A stretch of 64,000 bases of DNA from Acidimicrobiia bacterium (lineage in GTDB: Bacteria > Actinomycetota > Acidimicrobiia > Spongiisociales > UBA11373), in assembly GCA_029263095.1 (NCBI GenBank), contig JAJCYA010000013.1, positions 1-64,000 on the forward strand. The letters are read 5' to 3'. Within the stretch, counting starts at the first letter, position 1. Every line of letters starts with the position of its first letter. A program made the position numbers and the translations under genes. This document shows, in pieces, positions 37,636 through 45,071 of this stretch. Below the pieces are notes generated by a model. The model made no database searches, was not told where the DNA came from, and saw only the letters and a program-made list of their open reading frames with translations.

Positions 37636-38871
37636 TCAGTCGGACAGATACGGCCTTGGCTCAAGGCCGTGTCGATTTGTGGTGTGGATGAGGTACGGAA
37701 GGAGAGCTGCGACGAGACCGGCGCCGATAAAGAAGGTCGCTCTAAGGCTGACGGCTGAGGCGATGAGCCCACCGACGGCGGCCCCGATGGGAAACGCTCC
37801 ATAGGCGATGACCCGAAACCCGCTCATGACCCGTCCGAGCATGGCATCTGGGGTGGCCGCTTGCCGATAGGTGACCGAGACGATGTTCCAGATCTCGCCG
37901 GCGAATCCGAAGAGGGCGAAGCCCGACCCGGCAATCCAGAGGCTATTGGCCGCACCCATGATGGCGATGCCAGCCGACAGCGTCCCCACCGCAGTCAAGA
38001 CACTGGGTCCGCGTCCAAACCGACGGATCACCCGTGGGGCAAGTTGAGCGCCGGAGACACCACCTACGGCGGCCGAGGCGAGAAGCAGTCCGAAGCCGAT
38101 CTCGTCAAGGCCCAGGTTGTCTTGCGCATGCAATACCAGAACCGAGGCTGCCGCCGTGAAGCCGAGATTGATCACCCCGGCACCGATGGAAAAGGCACGG
38201 ATGACTGGCTCTCGCCACAAGAACCCGAAACCGTCCCGAATGTCTCCGGTGACTGACCGCCGTTTGGTCCTTGGAGGTCGGAATCGGCCGCCAACGGTCA
38301 ACAGCACCACCACGCTCAAGGCGAAAGTGACGGCATTGACGCCAAACGGTGCGGCAGCAGCAATCGCAAACAGGGCGGCGCCTACTGGTGGGCCCACAAA
38401 TTCATTGGCGGCGATCTGAGCACCGGAGATGCGGGCATTGGCCTGTTCGAGCTGATCGGCATCCACCAGCGAGGGGGTCAAGCTCATCGCTGCCGTATCG
38501 AAGATGGTCTCGAGAACACCGACGCCGAAGACAGCTGCGTAGAGAATCAGCAGTGTCATGTTGTCGGTTGCCACGACGATCGCGATCCCGGCGAAAGCGA
38601 CAGCTCGACCGAGGTCGGTCGCAATCATGAGTCTTAGCCGATCGGTGCGATCGACGATGACCCCCGCAAAAAGCCCAAACACCAGCCACGGAAGGCGTAT
38701 GGCGATCGTTGTTGCTGCGACTGCCACCGGTTCACGAGTGATGCTGGCGGCGAGCAGTGGAAGCGCAGCAAGCACGATGCCATCACCGATATTGCTCGAG
38801 GTGGCGGCGGTCCAGACGGTCCAGAAGGGCCGCCCGAGAGGCCGGAATCGTTTGGAGTGTCCTGACCTCAC
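37636..38871 (-). CDS. MFS transporter (MFS_3/enterobactin exporter-like)
   Basis: 411 residues, 11-12 membrane segments. FGLFAGVIVDRTDRLRLM after the second helix is the family motif A region, and GPPVGAALF in the fifth helix resembles the drug-exporter motif. DNLGLDEIGFGLLLASAAVGG is typical of MFS_3. Export of a small molecule is likely, substrate unknown. A 32-bp tandem duplication lies just upstream of its start. Confidence 0.85.
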   Translation of the reverse strand: MRSGHSKRFRPLGRPFWTVWTAATSSNIGDGIVLAALPLLAASITREPVAVAATTIAIRLPWLVFGLFAGVIVDRTDRLRLMIATDLGRAVAFAGIAIVVATDNMTLLILYAAVFGVGVLETIFDTAAMSLTPSLVDADQLEQANARISGAQIAANEFVGPPVGAALFAIAAAAPFGVNAVTFALSVVVLLTVGGRFRPPRTKRRSVTGDIRDGFGFLWREPVIRAFSIGAGVINLGFTAAASVLVLHAQDNLGLDEIGFGLLLASAAVGGVSGAQLAPRVIRRFGRGPSVLTAVGTLSAGIAIMGAANSLWIAGSGFALFGFAGEIWNIVSVTYRQAATPDAMLGRVMSGFRVIAYGAFPIGAAVGGLIASAVSLRATFFIGAGLVAALLPYLIHTTNRHGLEPRPYLSD

Positions 38872-38878
38872 GAGTCAA

Positions 38879-38942
38879 ATCCCCCTACAGGTGATGCGAA
38901 GGCTCTCACGGTCCCTCTACAGGTGATGCGAAGGCTCTCACG
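38879..38942. repeat. 32-bp tandem duplication upstream of the MFS gene
   Basis: TACAGGTGATGCGAAGGCTC... occurs at 38886-38910 and 38918-38942 without mismatch; with flanks the unit is 32 bp with one difference. It covers the expected promoter or leader of the MFS gene. Confidence 0.85.
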
Positions 38943-39074
38943 CCAATAGAACCCCGAAGCACCTTTCGAGGTTGCACTTGGTCGGCTCCACTCAAGACGC
39001 AGGTAACCGCACCGTCCCTCACGCGAGGTTCTCAGCAACTGACCGGGTCGCGTCCTCGTGCATAGGATCCCGAG

Positions 39075-39416
39075 ATGCGAGCACATGCACCTCAGGGTCA
39101 CGATGTTCCAGACAGAGCACCCCTCGTGCTCTCGGAGGGCGAGTCGGTCACCGTCGGAGACCGCGACACCACTTGGCCAGCCTTCGTCTTCGTCGTCTCA
39201 TCCCACGGCGAGGGCTGGGTTCCGTCTCGGAACCTCTCGGACGATTCGGGAGCGACTGTCGTAACGATCGGCTACGACACGACCGAACTCGCTCTGGCCG
39301 CAGACCAGGAGGTCTCTGTACTCGAGCGCGACGACGAGAGTGGCTGGTGGCGGTGCCGAGCCGATGACGGTTCCGTCGGCTGGGTGCCGGTCGAGTCACT
39401 GGTGACGATCGGATGA
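39075..39416 (+). CDS. Small tandem SH3-like domain protein
   Basis: 113 residues with two SH3-like halves. The first has FVVSSHGEGWVPSRNL, the second VSVLERDDESGWWRCRADDGSVGWVPVESL; GWVP at the end of each half is the characteristic strand. Both halves appear complete, and no signal peptide is seen, so a cytoplasmic protein-binding role is possible. Begins a small module bounded by intergenic repeats. Confidence 0.7.
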   Translation: MRAHAPQGHDVPDRAPLVLSEGESVTVGDRDTTWPAFVFVVSSHGEGWVPSRNLSDDSGATVVTIGYDTTELALAADQEVSVLERDDESGWWRCRADDGSVGWVPVESLVTIG

Positions 39417-39455
39417 ATCGCCACCAGTGAGGACAGCGGCACACCCTGGGATCGG

Positions 39456-39606
39456 CCAGCGTTCGAAGATGCTATTTGAGCTTGGCGGGCGGTCCGCAGA
39501 GCTTTTCGGCAAGCACCGAAACGACCGAATCATCGAATAGCAGCCAACGTTCATGCGACGTCTCCATCACCTCAGCCAGCGTTCGAAACTGTCACATAAA
39601 GGTGAG
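39456..39606 (+). repeat. Two diverged copies of the intergenic repeat
   Basis: Cores start at 39456 (CCAGCGTTCGAAGATG) and 39576 (CCAGCGTTCGAAACTGTCAC), 120 bases apart, same orientation. The 272-base gap 39417-39688 holds nothing else recognisable. Confidence 0.6.
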
Positions 39607-39688
39607 GCACAAACCACGAGCGAATACGACCTGAGCCAAATGCCGCGTGTGGTCGTTGCACGGGTACTGAAGCGGTCCTGGTGAAGCC

Positions 39689-40093
39689 TCACTGGTGGTT
39701 CGGCTTCGCCACCCTGCCGCCCTTTGAGTCGGTTGGTCGTCGTGGGTGGTCACGGGTCCGGGTCGGGTCATCGACTGGGTTCTCTAGGTAGCGCGCCAGG
39801 CGGTTCAGAGCCTTGTCCCAACTTCTTGCTCGGGCAGCGAGCCATTGGCCAGCCTCGCCGATCGGTTTGAGGTCCATGCGGTATCGGCGTTCACGTCCAT
39901 GTCGAGACCCCGATATCAGTCCTGCCTCTTCGAGAGTCTTGACGTGGCGGGTGACCGCTTGGCGTGTGATCGGTACGACGGCCGCCAGTTCGCTCACGGT
40001 GACCTCGGAGCCTGTCGACACGCGGTCCAGAATCTCGACTCTGAGGGGGTCTGAGAGCGCCCAGAGGGTGGCTAGGGATCCGGAACGTGTCAC
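39689..40093 (-). CDS. ArsR-family transcriptional regulator
   Basis: 134 residues from a GTG at 40093 that overlaps the upstream gene's stop (GTGA). A winged helix-turn-helix spans ALSDPLRVEILDRV...VTVSELAAVVPITRQAVTRHVKTLEEAGLISGSRHGRERRYR (residues about 10-70). No metal-binding CxC is visible. Pairs of this type with an SRPBCC protein are common; the regulator probably represses its own operon. Confidence 0.85.
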   Translation of the reverse strand: MTRSGSLATLWALSDPLRVEILDRVSTGSEVTVSELAAVVPITRQAVTRHVKTLEEAGLISGSRHGRERRYRMDLKPIGEAGQWLAARARSWDKALNRLARYLENPVDDPTRTRDHPRRPTDSKGGRVAKPNHQ

Positions 40094-40533
40094 GGTGCCG
40101 TGGCTCGTTCGAGGTGACGCTGGAGATCGGCCATCTCCGCAGTCCACCCTGAACTGTTTTCGTTCACGGTGCGGACGTATAGCTCGTCAGGTAGCTCGGA
40201 AAACCCGGACTCCACCACCTTTACGGTCGTCATCCCGTCCGCTTCCTCAAGTGTGAACGTGACTCTGGTCGTCCACACCGTCCCGTCTTCAGTCGAGCCC
40301 GCTTCCCAGCGATAGGAGAACGTGGTCGGGTAGTTGACCAGCTCGACAACTCCCTGAGTAACGGAGTCATACTCCGACCATCCCACCTTGAATGAACCGC
40401 CTGGTCTCAGATCGACTTCGGCTGAGTCTCCGAACCACTGTGTGAGCTGATCAGCGACCGTCAACGCCCTCCACACCCTGTCGATCGGGCTCGAAACAGT
40501 GATCTCCCTCACGATCGTGTCGACCTTGTCCAC
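40090..40533 (-). CDS. SRPBCC/AHSA1-domain protein
   Basis: 147 residues from a GTG at 40533, chosen because GGGAGGA precedes it at normal spacing. IVREITVSSPIDRVWRALT, QWFGDSAEVDLRPGG, and VTFTLEEADGMTTVKVVESGF are the AHSA1 layout, with a hydrophobic ligand pocket. First gene of a two-gene operon with the ArsR regulator. Ligand unknown. Confidence 0.88.
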   Translation of the reverse strand: MDKVDTIVREITVSSPIDRVWRALTVADQLTQWFGDSAEVDLRPGGSFKVGWSEYDSVTQGVVELVNYPTTFSYRWEAGSTEDGTVWTTRVTFTLEEADGMTTVKVVESGFSELPDELYVRTVNENSSGWTAEMADLQRHLERATAP

Positions 40534-40566
40534 TAGGAATCCTCCCTCGTATGCGCAATGATACTG

Positions 40567-40583
40567 TTGCGTATTGTATGCAA
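40567..40583. promoter_or_regulatory. Imperfect palindrome, candidate ArsR operator
   Basis: TTGCGTATTGTATGCAA, eight-base arms with two mismatches about a central T. It lies just downstream of a promoter-like sequence and 34 bases before the SRPBCC start, a good place for autorepression. Confidence 0.45.
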
Positions 40584-40610
40584 CATAAAGGTTGCGGATC
40601 GGGCTGTCAA
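40583..40610 (-). promoter_or_regulatory. Candidate promoter of the SRPBCC-ArsR operon
   Basis: Minus-strand TTGACA at 40605-40610, 16 bases, then TTATGT at 40583-40588. The -35 is consensus; the -10 is weaker. It leads directly into the palindrome. Confidence 0.45.
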
Positions 40611-40756
40611 CCTCGGGTGTTCCTACGAGCGACAGCACCGCACGATCGGCCAGTGCTCGTAATTGTCATCAGAGGTGGTGGGTTCGATCTGCCTTTTGAA
40701 CTGGATTGGCGGAGTAGCCTCAGAAGCCAGGTGCATCGATCGACAAGGCGTCTCAA

Positions 40757-41134
40757 TTGTCCCGCAACACGTACTGGGGATTGGTCTCGGCGTTGCTCGC
40801 CTTCGGCAGCATCGCCTTGTTCAGCATTGGGTTCGTGTTCCTCGCGATCGGAATGGCGCTGGCAATCCTCAGACCGTTTCGGTCTTCACCATGGATCTTC
40901 CGAACGGGCATGGCCCTCGTCGTCGGGTTCCTCTCCGGCTACCTGCTCTGGGTCCCCTGGTCATGTACGGCTGTGGCGGAATCCATCTTGGAGTCCCAAG
41001 TTTCGACTTCGGAGTCGTGCCGCAGCCTGCTGGGAATCGAGTATTCGGGTTCATCACTGACGCCAGGACTGAGCTCCGGCGGAGCCCTTGCCTTGATCGG
41101 AGCTGCCGTCGCGTTCGCCACCACAGACCGTTAG
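40757..41134 (+). CDS. Small membrane protein
   Basis: 125 residues with about three membrane helices (residues about 7-38, 50-70, 103-120). Two Cys lie in the outer loop (PWSCTAV, ESCRSL). No family recognised. The start used is a TTG without a clear ribosome site, so the N-terminus is uncertain; it could begin further inside. Confidence 0.45.
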   Translation: MSRNTYWGLVSALLAFGSIALFSIGFVFLAIGMALAILRPFRSSPWIFRTGMALVVGFLSGYLLWVPWSCTAVAESILESQVSTSESCRSLLGIEYSGSSLTPGLSSGGALALIGAAVAFATTDR

Positions 41135-41226
41135 ACCAATCGCTGTCGATGCGGCCCTTTCAGGGTCTTCCCCCCGATCATCGTCGCGAGCCCTTGGCAG
41201 TGATCATGTGACAACACCGCGCCGTC

Positions 41227-41264
41227 CCCCAGGGTTCGGAATTGTTACATGAGCCCTAGCCGAC
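41227..41264 (+). repeat. 38-bp repeat, copy 2 (identical to 37488-37525)
   Basis: Same 38 bases and orientation as copy 1. It lies between the small membrane protein gene and the DoxX-like gene; the gap holds nothing else clear. Confidence 0.85.
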
Positions 41265-41294
41265 AGGTAAGCGGCGCCGAGGGTCCCCTGATCC

Positions 41295-41780
41295 TCACAC
41301 GTTGGTGAAGGTGGCCTCCGGCGGAGATGAGCCGCTGCGGGCGATCGCCTCCCGGCGCCGGACCGTGGCTCCCACCACCATGCCGGCCGAGAGCAGCACA
41401 AGGTTCTTGATCACGAACTCACCCTCAACGGTCAGGAGAAACGGATTGCCGTCCTGGAAGGCCACGTCTGGCTGCAAGACCAGTACCAGGAATGTGCCCG
41501 CCATCTGCAGGGCGAAGAGGCCCAGCATGATCCGCAGCGCCCGTCGGGCCAGCAAACTGGCTCCGACGACGATCTCGAAGACTCCGAGCAGCGGCACGAA
41601 CCACTCAGGATCGACCCAGTACACGGTGTCGGCGACGAGGTCGGAGACCGGGGTCACGTCGAACACCTTGAGAGCCCCGAACCAGATGAACACAACGGCG
41701 ATCGAGACCCGCAGCACGGTGATGCTCCACCGCCGCAGGAAGCGGATGATGGTGTCGTCGATGGGGACCAGGCGGCTCAT
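41295..41780 (-). CDS. DoxX-like/DUF417-like membrane protein
   Basis: 161 residues with four membrane helices. VLRVSIAVVFIWFGALKVF and LLGVFEIVVGASLLARRALRIMLGLFALQMAGTFLVLV (residues about 20-115) match DoxX/YkgB-type proteins, often linked to redox stress. Several in-frame starts (41780, 41786, 41792) are possible; none has a strong ribosome site. Confidence 0.75.
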   Translation of the reverse strand: MSRLVPIDDTIIRFLRRWSITVLRVSIAVVFIWFGALKVFDVTPVSDLVADTVYWVDPEWFVPLLGVFEIVVGASLLARRALRIMLGLFALQMAGTFLVLVLQPDVAFQDGNPFLLTVEGEFVIKNLVLLSAGMVVGATVRRREAIARSGSSPPEATFTNV

Positions 41781-41881
41781 GCGCATACCCACACGGTATG
41801 CCGGCCCCTCCAGCTACCCCGCATCCCCGTGTCTGACCCCGCATATCTACCGTTGTTAGAGATCGATGCTGCAGTGGTTCC

Positions 41882-41981
41882 CCAGGGTTCGAAATCCAGG
41901 CGCCGCCGGGCCCTGACTCGGACGAGTGAAGGTGAGGACAGCACCATCCCCCAGCGTGCGGGCATGTCACCGGAGCAGCCC
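41882..41981 (+). repeat. Two copies of the intergenic repeat
   Basis: Cores start at 41882 (CCAGGGTTCGAAATCC, cut short) and 41951 (CCAGCGTGCGGGCATGTCAC), same orientation, in the gap between the DoxX-like and phosphotransferase genes. Confidence 0.6.
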
Positions 41982-42000
41982 ACTGCTCGATGTCGTCCCG

Positions 42001-42897
42001 TCAGCGCTGTCGCTCGTCGGCGAGGATGCGCTTGAACGTGCGTAGACCCATTCTGTGCATGGCCTCATTGGTGTTCCGGTAGTACCAGGCGACCCCGATC
42101 GCTTGCTGGAATGCCCACGCCTTGCCGCGTTCCCATTCGAGGTCGTCGCAACTCAGATCGGCTTGGAAAGCCCGCCGAGGTTTCAGGTCCAACAGATGCC
42201 AAGCGCTGACGAGGTCGAGGGCGGGGTCGGCTGGACCAAGACCTCCAGCGTCGAGGATTCCAACCAGCCGACCCTCCGACACGAGCACATTCCCCGGTGT
42301 CAGGTCCCCATGAGTCATGACGTCAGGCGCCTCCCGTGGTAGCTCGCGGAGTCGAGCCCAGACCTGCCGGAGCCGGGGGACATCGAGTAGACCATCGCTT
42401 CGCTCGAAACAGGTCTCCATCCAGGCTTCGCTGTACCGAAGATCGCCGCCGCGACCCTTGCCACCAAACGTTCGGCCGCGGGTGTCGATTGCCCGCACCT
42501 GCTGAATGAATTCGGAGAGATCGCTGGCGAACTCCATCGAGTCAGAGGGGTCCTCCTCGCCGGCCGTTGTGCCCGGCAACCAGGTCTGCACTGACCACGG
42601 CAACGGGTACCCGGCACCAGGCTCCCCGATGACTACGGGCTCGGGTACGGGGAATCGTGTGGCGTCGAGCAATTCACGCCCAGCCGCGGCTTCTGAAAGC
42701 AACCACCGGCGCGTCGTATCGACGTCCGCGGGTAGAAGCGGGAACCGCGCCGCGAGTTCGCCGCCAATCCTGAAGATCGCATTGACGGTGCCCTCCGAAG
42801 GAATCCGGACGATGGGAAGGGACACCCACTCGGGGAACTGGTCTGCGACAAGCCTGCGGACCATGTCGACGGTCACGCTCAGTTCATTCTCGTGCAT
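42001..42897 (-). CDS. Aminoglycoside phosphotransferase-family kinase
   Basis: 298 residues. THGDLTPGNVLV is the catalytic loop (Brenner motif HxDxxxxN), and VGILDAGGLGPADPALDL the metal-binding segment, where most relatives have DFG/DWE-like IDFG. N-terminal RIPSEGTVNAIFRIGGELAARFP is the ATP lobe. The substrate may be an antibiotic or an unrelated small molecule. Start ATG 42897; two GTG codons lie directly upstream in frame. Confidence 0.88.
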   Translation of the reverse strand: MHENELSVTVDMVRRLVADQFPEWVSLPIVRIPSEGTVNAIFRIGGELAARFPLLPADVDTTRRWLLSEAAAGRELLDATRFPVPEPVVIGEPGAGYPLPWSVQTWLPGTTAGEEDPSDSMEFASDLSEFIQQVRAIDTRGRTFGGKGRGGDLRYSEAWMETCFERSDGLLDVPRLRQVWARLRELPREAPDVMTHGDLTPGNVLVSEGRLVGILDAGGLGPADPALDLVSAWHLLDLKPRRAFQADLSCDDLEWERGKAWAFQQAIGVAWYYRNTNEAMHRMGLRTFKRILADERQR

Positions 42898-42903
42898 CAC
42901 CAC

Positions 42904-43279
42904 AGCTTGCAGCTTGACAGATCACGCACTGGTCCATGACCTGTCACATGTCAGAGCGTTGGCATCCCCCAGTGCGCAGCAATGTCACCTGAAGAATCGT
43001 CCAGGTTCGGTGACGACGCTGACGGTGGCGACGACACGACCTTCGCCCAGCGTGCTGTCACCCCGACTCTCACCGTGCGATGGCGGCACCAAACCGATAC
43101 ACTGATAAACGGACAGCGTACGCCTACCGCGTAGCGCGCCCGTTCCGTTTCCTTGTTCCCGTCCACGGAGCAGTGCAAGACCTGCCGACGCTCGCCAACG
43201 CAACAAGCGTTGACACCGCAAAGGCATATCTCGCCCGGGCGTCAGCCCTGACGGTGCACTACTTCGAAGGGAGCACGCC
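42904..43279. other. 376-base gap with two repeat copies and the RRM leader
   Basis: No gene supported. Cores of the intergenic repeat start at 42969 (CCAGTGCGCAGCAATGTCAC) and 43047 (CCAGCGTGCTGTCACC, with a deletion). The rest is leader sequence to the RRM gene, about 200 bases if transcribed from near the second repeat; TTGACA at 43210-43215 has no convincing -10. Confidence 0.6.
43267..43273 (+). promoter_or_regulatory. Ribosome binding site that places the AUU start of the RRM gene
   Basis: AAGGGAG followed by six bases and ATT at 43280. It supports initiation at this codon. Confidence 0.6.
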
Positions 43280-43534
43280 ATTTCCACCAAACTCCATGTC
43301 GGAAACCTCGCGTTCAGCACGACATCGGCCGATCTCGAGATTCTTTTCGCTCCACACGGTGAAGTGACCAACGCCCAGGTCATTACCGACCGAGACACCG
43401 GAAGATCGCGCGGTTTCGGGTTTGTCGAGTTGGCGACGCCGGAGATCGCCAAGACCGCGATCGATTTGCTCAATGGGCAGAACGTCGATGGACGTGACCT
43501 CACCGTGGGCATTGCCAAGGACCGATCTCATTGA
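43280..43534 (+). CDS. RRM-domain RNA-binding protein with apparent AUU start
   Basis: 84 residues, one complete RNA recognition motif. RNP2 is LHVGNL (residues 5-10) and RNP1 is RGFGFVEL (44-51), with the aromatic residues that stack on RNA. Bacterial single-RRM proteins bind RNA, often in cold or stress responses. The frame is open from a TGA at 43211 yet has no ATG, GTG, TTG or CTG before the domain; ATT at 43280, six bases past AAGGGAG, is the only reasonable start. AUU starts are known for infC and can give autoregulation. No Gly-rich tail follows. An ATG-to-ATT mutation in a dying gene is the alternative. Confidence 0.75.
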   Translation: MSTKLHVGNLAFSTTSADLEILFAPHGEVTNAQVITDRDTGRSRGFGFVELATPEIAKTAIDLLNGQNVDGRDLTVGIAKDRSH

Positions 43535-43721
43535 AGGGTGCAACGACTTCTCAACCGGTCGACGGACGCCGACTGCGGTGCAAAGGGTGCGGGCATCCCC
43601 ATGGAGAACATCAGGAGGTCGCAGGATGTACTGTGCCCAGGTGCGCCTGTAGCGAATACGCGCAGACAGAGCACGCTCGCTGAGCGGCGAATCTCCCCGA
43701 ACTGAGCCGGTGGTCAAAGAG

Positions 43722-43889
43722 ATGAAAGACCAGCCAACACCTTCGGTCGATGAAACGCCCGAACAGCAACAACGACGCGATCACGAAGAGGCTGAGAAAC
43801 AACGCTTGTTGGATCACGATGAGGCGGAGAAGCGGCGGCTGAGCGAACGTGATGATGCCAACCAGCGGCGTCATCGCTCCCACCAGTAG
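43722..43889 (+). CDS. Small charged protein with heptad-like repeats
   Basis: 55 residues: MKDQPTPSVDETPEQQQ, then two similar units (DHEEAEKQRLL and DHDEAEKRRLS) and a basic tail. The sequence is strongly helical/coiled-coil in character. A GTG at 43710 is an alternative start. The opposite strand is open as well and hydrophobic, which is the expected mirror of an acidic/basic helix. Unknown function, moderate support. Confidence 0.4.
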   Translation: MKDQPTPSVDETPEQQQRRDHEEAEKQRLLDHDEAEKRRLSERDDANQRRHRSHQ

Positions 43890-43949
43890 GAGGCGCTGCC
43901 CAGTCCGCGGTTGGACCCCCCATCGGCCAGCGGGCGGAAATGATGCTTC

Positions 43950-44111
43950 TGTGGCTGTCACCACGTGGCACTGAATGGCCGGCGAACGGAAGTACTCGGC
44001 GGCCTCCACCAGTGGTTCCGTGAGGTTGTATACGTCAAACGGTGACTCGTATCGCCACGCCACGAACTCGGCAATGTCGTCGGCCGTCACCGAACGCACG
44101 GAGGTGAACAT
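43950..44111 (-). pseudogene. N-terminal fragment of a GNAT acetyltransferase
   Basis: From an ATG at 44111, MFTSVRSVTADDIAEFVAW, then YESPFDVYNLTEPLVEAAEYF and CHVV match the first third of actinobacterial GNAT proteins. The similarity stops near 43950, where the frame enters a sequence with a copy of the intergenic repeat (core 43927). The acetyl-CoA motif is absent, so this is a truncated gene. Confidence 0.5.
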
Positions 44112-44287
44112 CAGCAGATGGTGCGGGGGGTGATCACGTTGGCATCGGCCAGCGGTGGCTAAGTACACCCCCTCCGAAGGGGAGCCGACGGCCGGTGAGT
44201 TAGACCCTGGGTGGCGGATCAGGCCTTGGGAGGGATGACTGTCGGCGACGCTGGGCAACGATTCCCAGGCACGCACTCTCTGAGGGG

Positions 44288-44725
44288 TCAACGGATGATG
44301 AACCCCGAGCAATTTTCGCAGAATGAGGCGAAGTCGCCGAGCCACGGGGATGTTGCGGACCACAGGGCGAACTCCTCCTCCTTAGTGATAGGGCGAGTGC
44401 CCTGACCGTCCGTGTCGACGGCGACGGGTCCATCTGGGGTGTATTGCACGGTTGACGGCTGGGGTTGGTTGGTCACTTCGCCGTTTAGCAGAAGTCGACT
44501 ATCCGGTACCATTGTTGGAAGGAGTCGGCGGCGGATGTGCCTGGCGACCCGGCGAGCCTGCCTCCGACTGATTTGCGCTCCAATACCGTTCACTTGAAGC
44601 CTCTCGATGGCATCCGACCTCATCCGTAGGACCCGCCCGATGAGTTGCGCCGTAGGCCTCCAGGTCCACCAGTTGACCTGGAGGTCGTGCTCATGGTCCT
44701 CAAGGTCGGCAAGGATGACTCCCAA
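44288..44725 (-). CDS. Hypothetical protein
   Basis: 145 residues from a TTG at 44725 preceded by GGAGGTG at good spacing. Notable parts: VNWWTWRPTAQLIGRVL near the start, a basic segment RRQARRVARHIRRRLLP, an acidic/Gly loop, and a C-terminal SPWLGDFASFCENCSGF with two Cys three apart. No family recognised; lies between repeat copies at 44149 and 44908. Confidence 0.55.
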   Translation of the reverse strand: MGVILADLEDHEHDLQVNWWTWRPTAQLIGRVLRMRSDAIERLQVNGIGAQISRRQARRVARHIRRRLLPTMVPDSRLLLNGEVTNQPQPSTVQYTPDGPVAVDTDGQGTRPITKEEEFALWSATSPWLGDFASFCENCSGFIIR

Positions 44726-45071
44726 GCCGCCACCTCCAATAGTTGTGCGCCAGGGTGGCGCCTTCCTGATCTGAAGTATGCAGCAGAACTCGTCACGGCG
44801 TCGGCCGGGTGCGTGCTCTGTATCACAGCACCCTCAAACTACATTTGGCCCCTCGAATTGAATGGTAGTTCCTGGTGGCAAGGTCAGTGAGAGCGCCGTG
44901 TCGTCGGCCAGCGTGCAGCAATGTCGCCCAGAAGAATCTGCCAAGACTTATGACGGGGCTGCAGATGGATGCGTTATCGCAGCACTTTCGGGCAGCATGA
45001 CAGGGGCTGGGTCCGCGTTCTTGTTAGATGGGTAGCGTCTGGGGCACCGAGGTCCATCTAGGAGAAGCGGT
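44726..45071. other. 346-base gap with one repeat copy
   Basis: No gene supported. A repeat core starts at 44908 (CCAGCGTGCAGCAATGTCGC) and is similar to the copy at 42969 for about 50 bases. AGGAGAAG at the right end belongs to the next gene. Confidence 0.6.

Noticed and set aside
43611-44363. Minus-strand 250-codon frame read as one membrane protein
   Set aside because: Its parts do not belong together: an unrelated start, a GNAT fragment, then the mirror of a charged peptide and repeat DNA.
37488-44940. Integron attC sites as explanation for the intergenic repeats
   Set aside because: The expected GTTRRRY/RYYYAAC ends and paired simple sites are not seen, and no tyrosine integron integrase is present.
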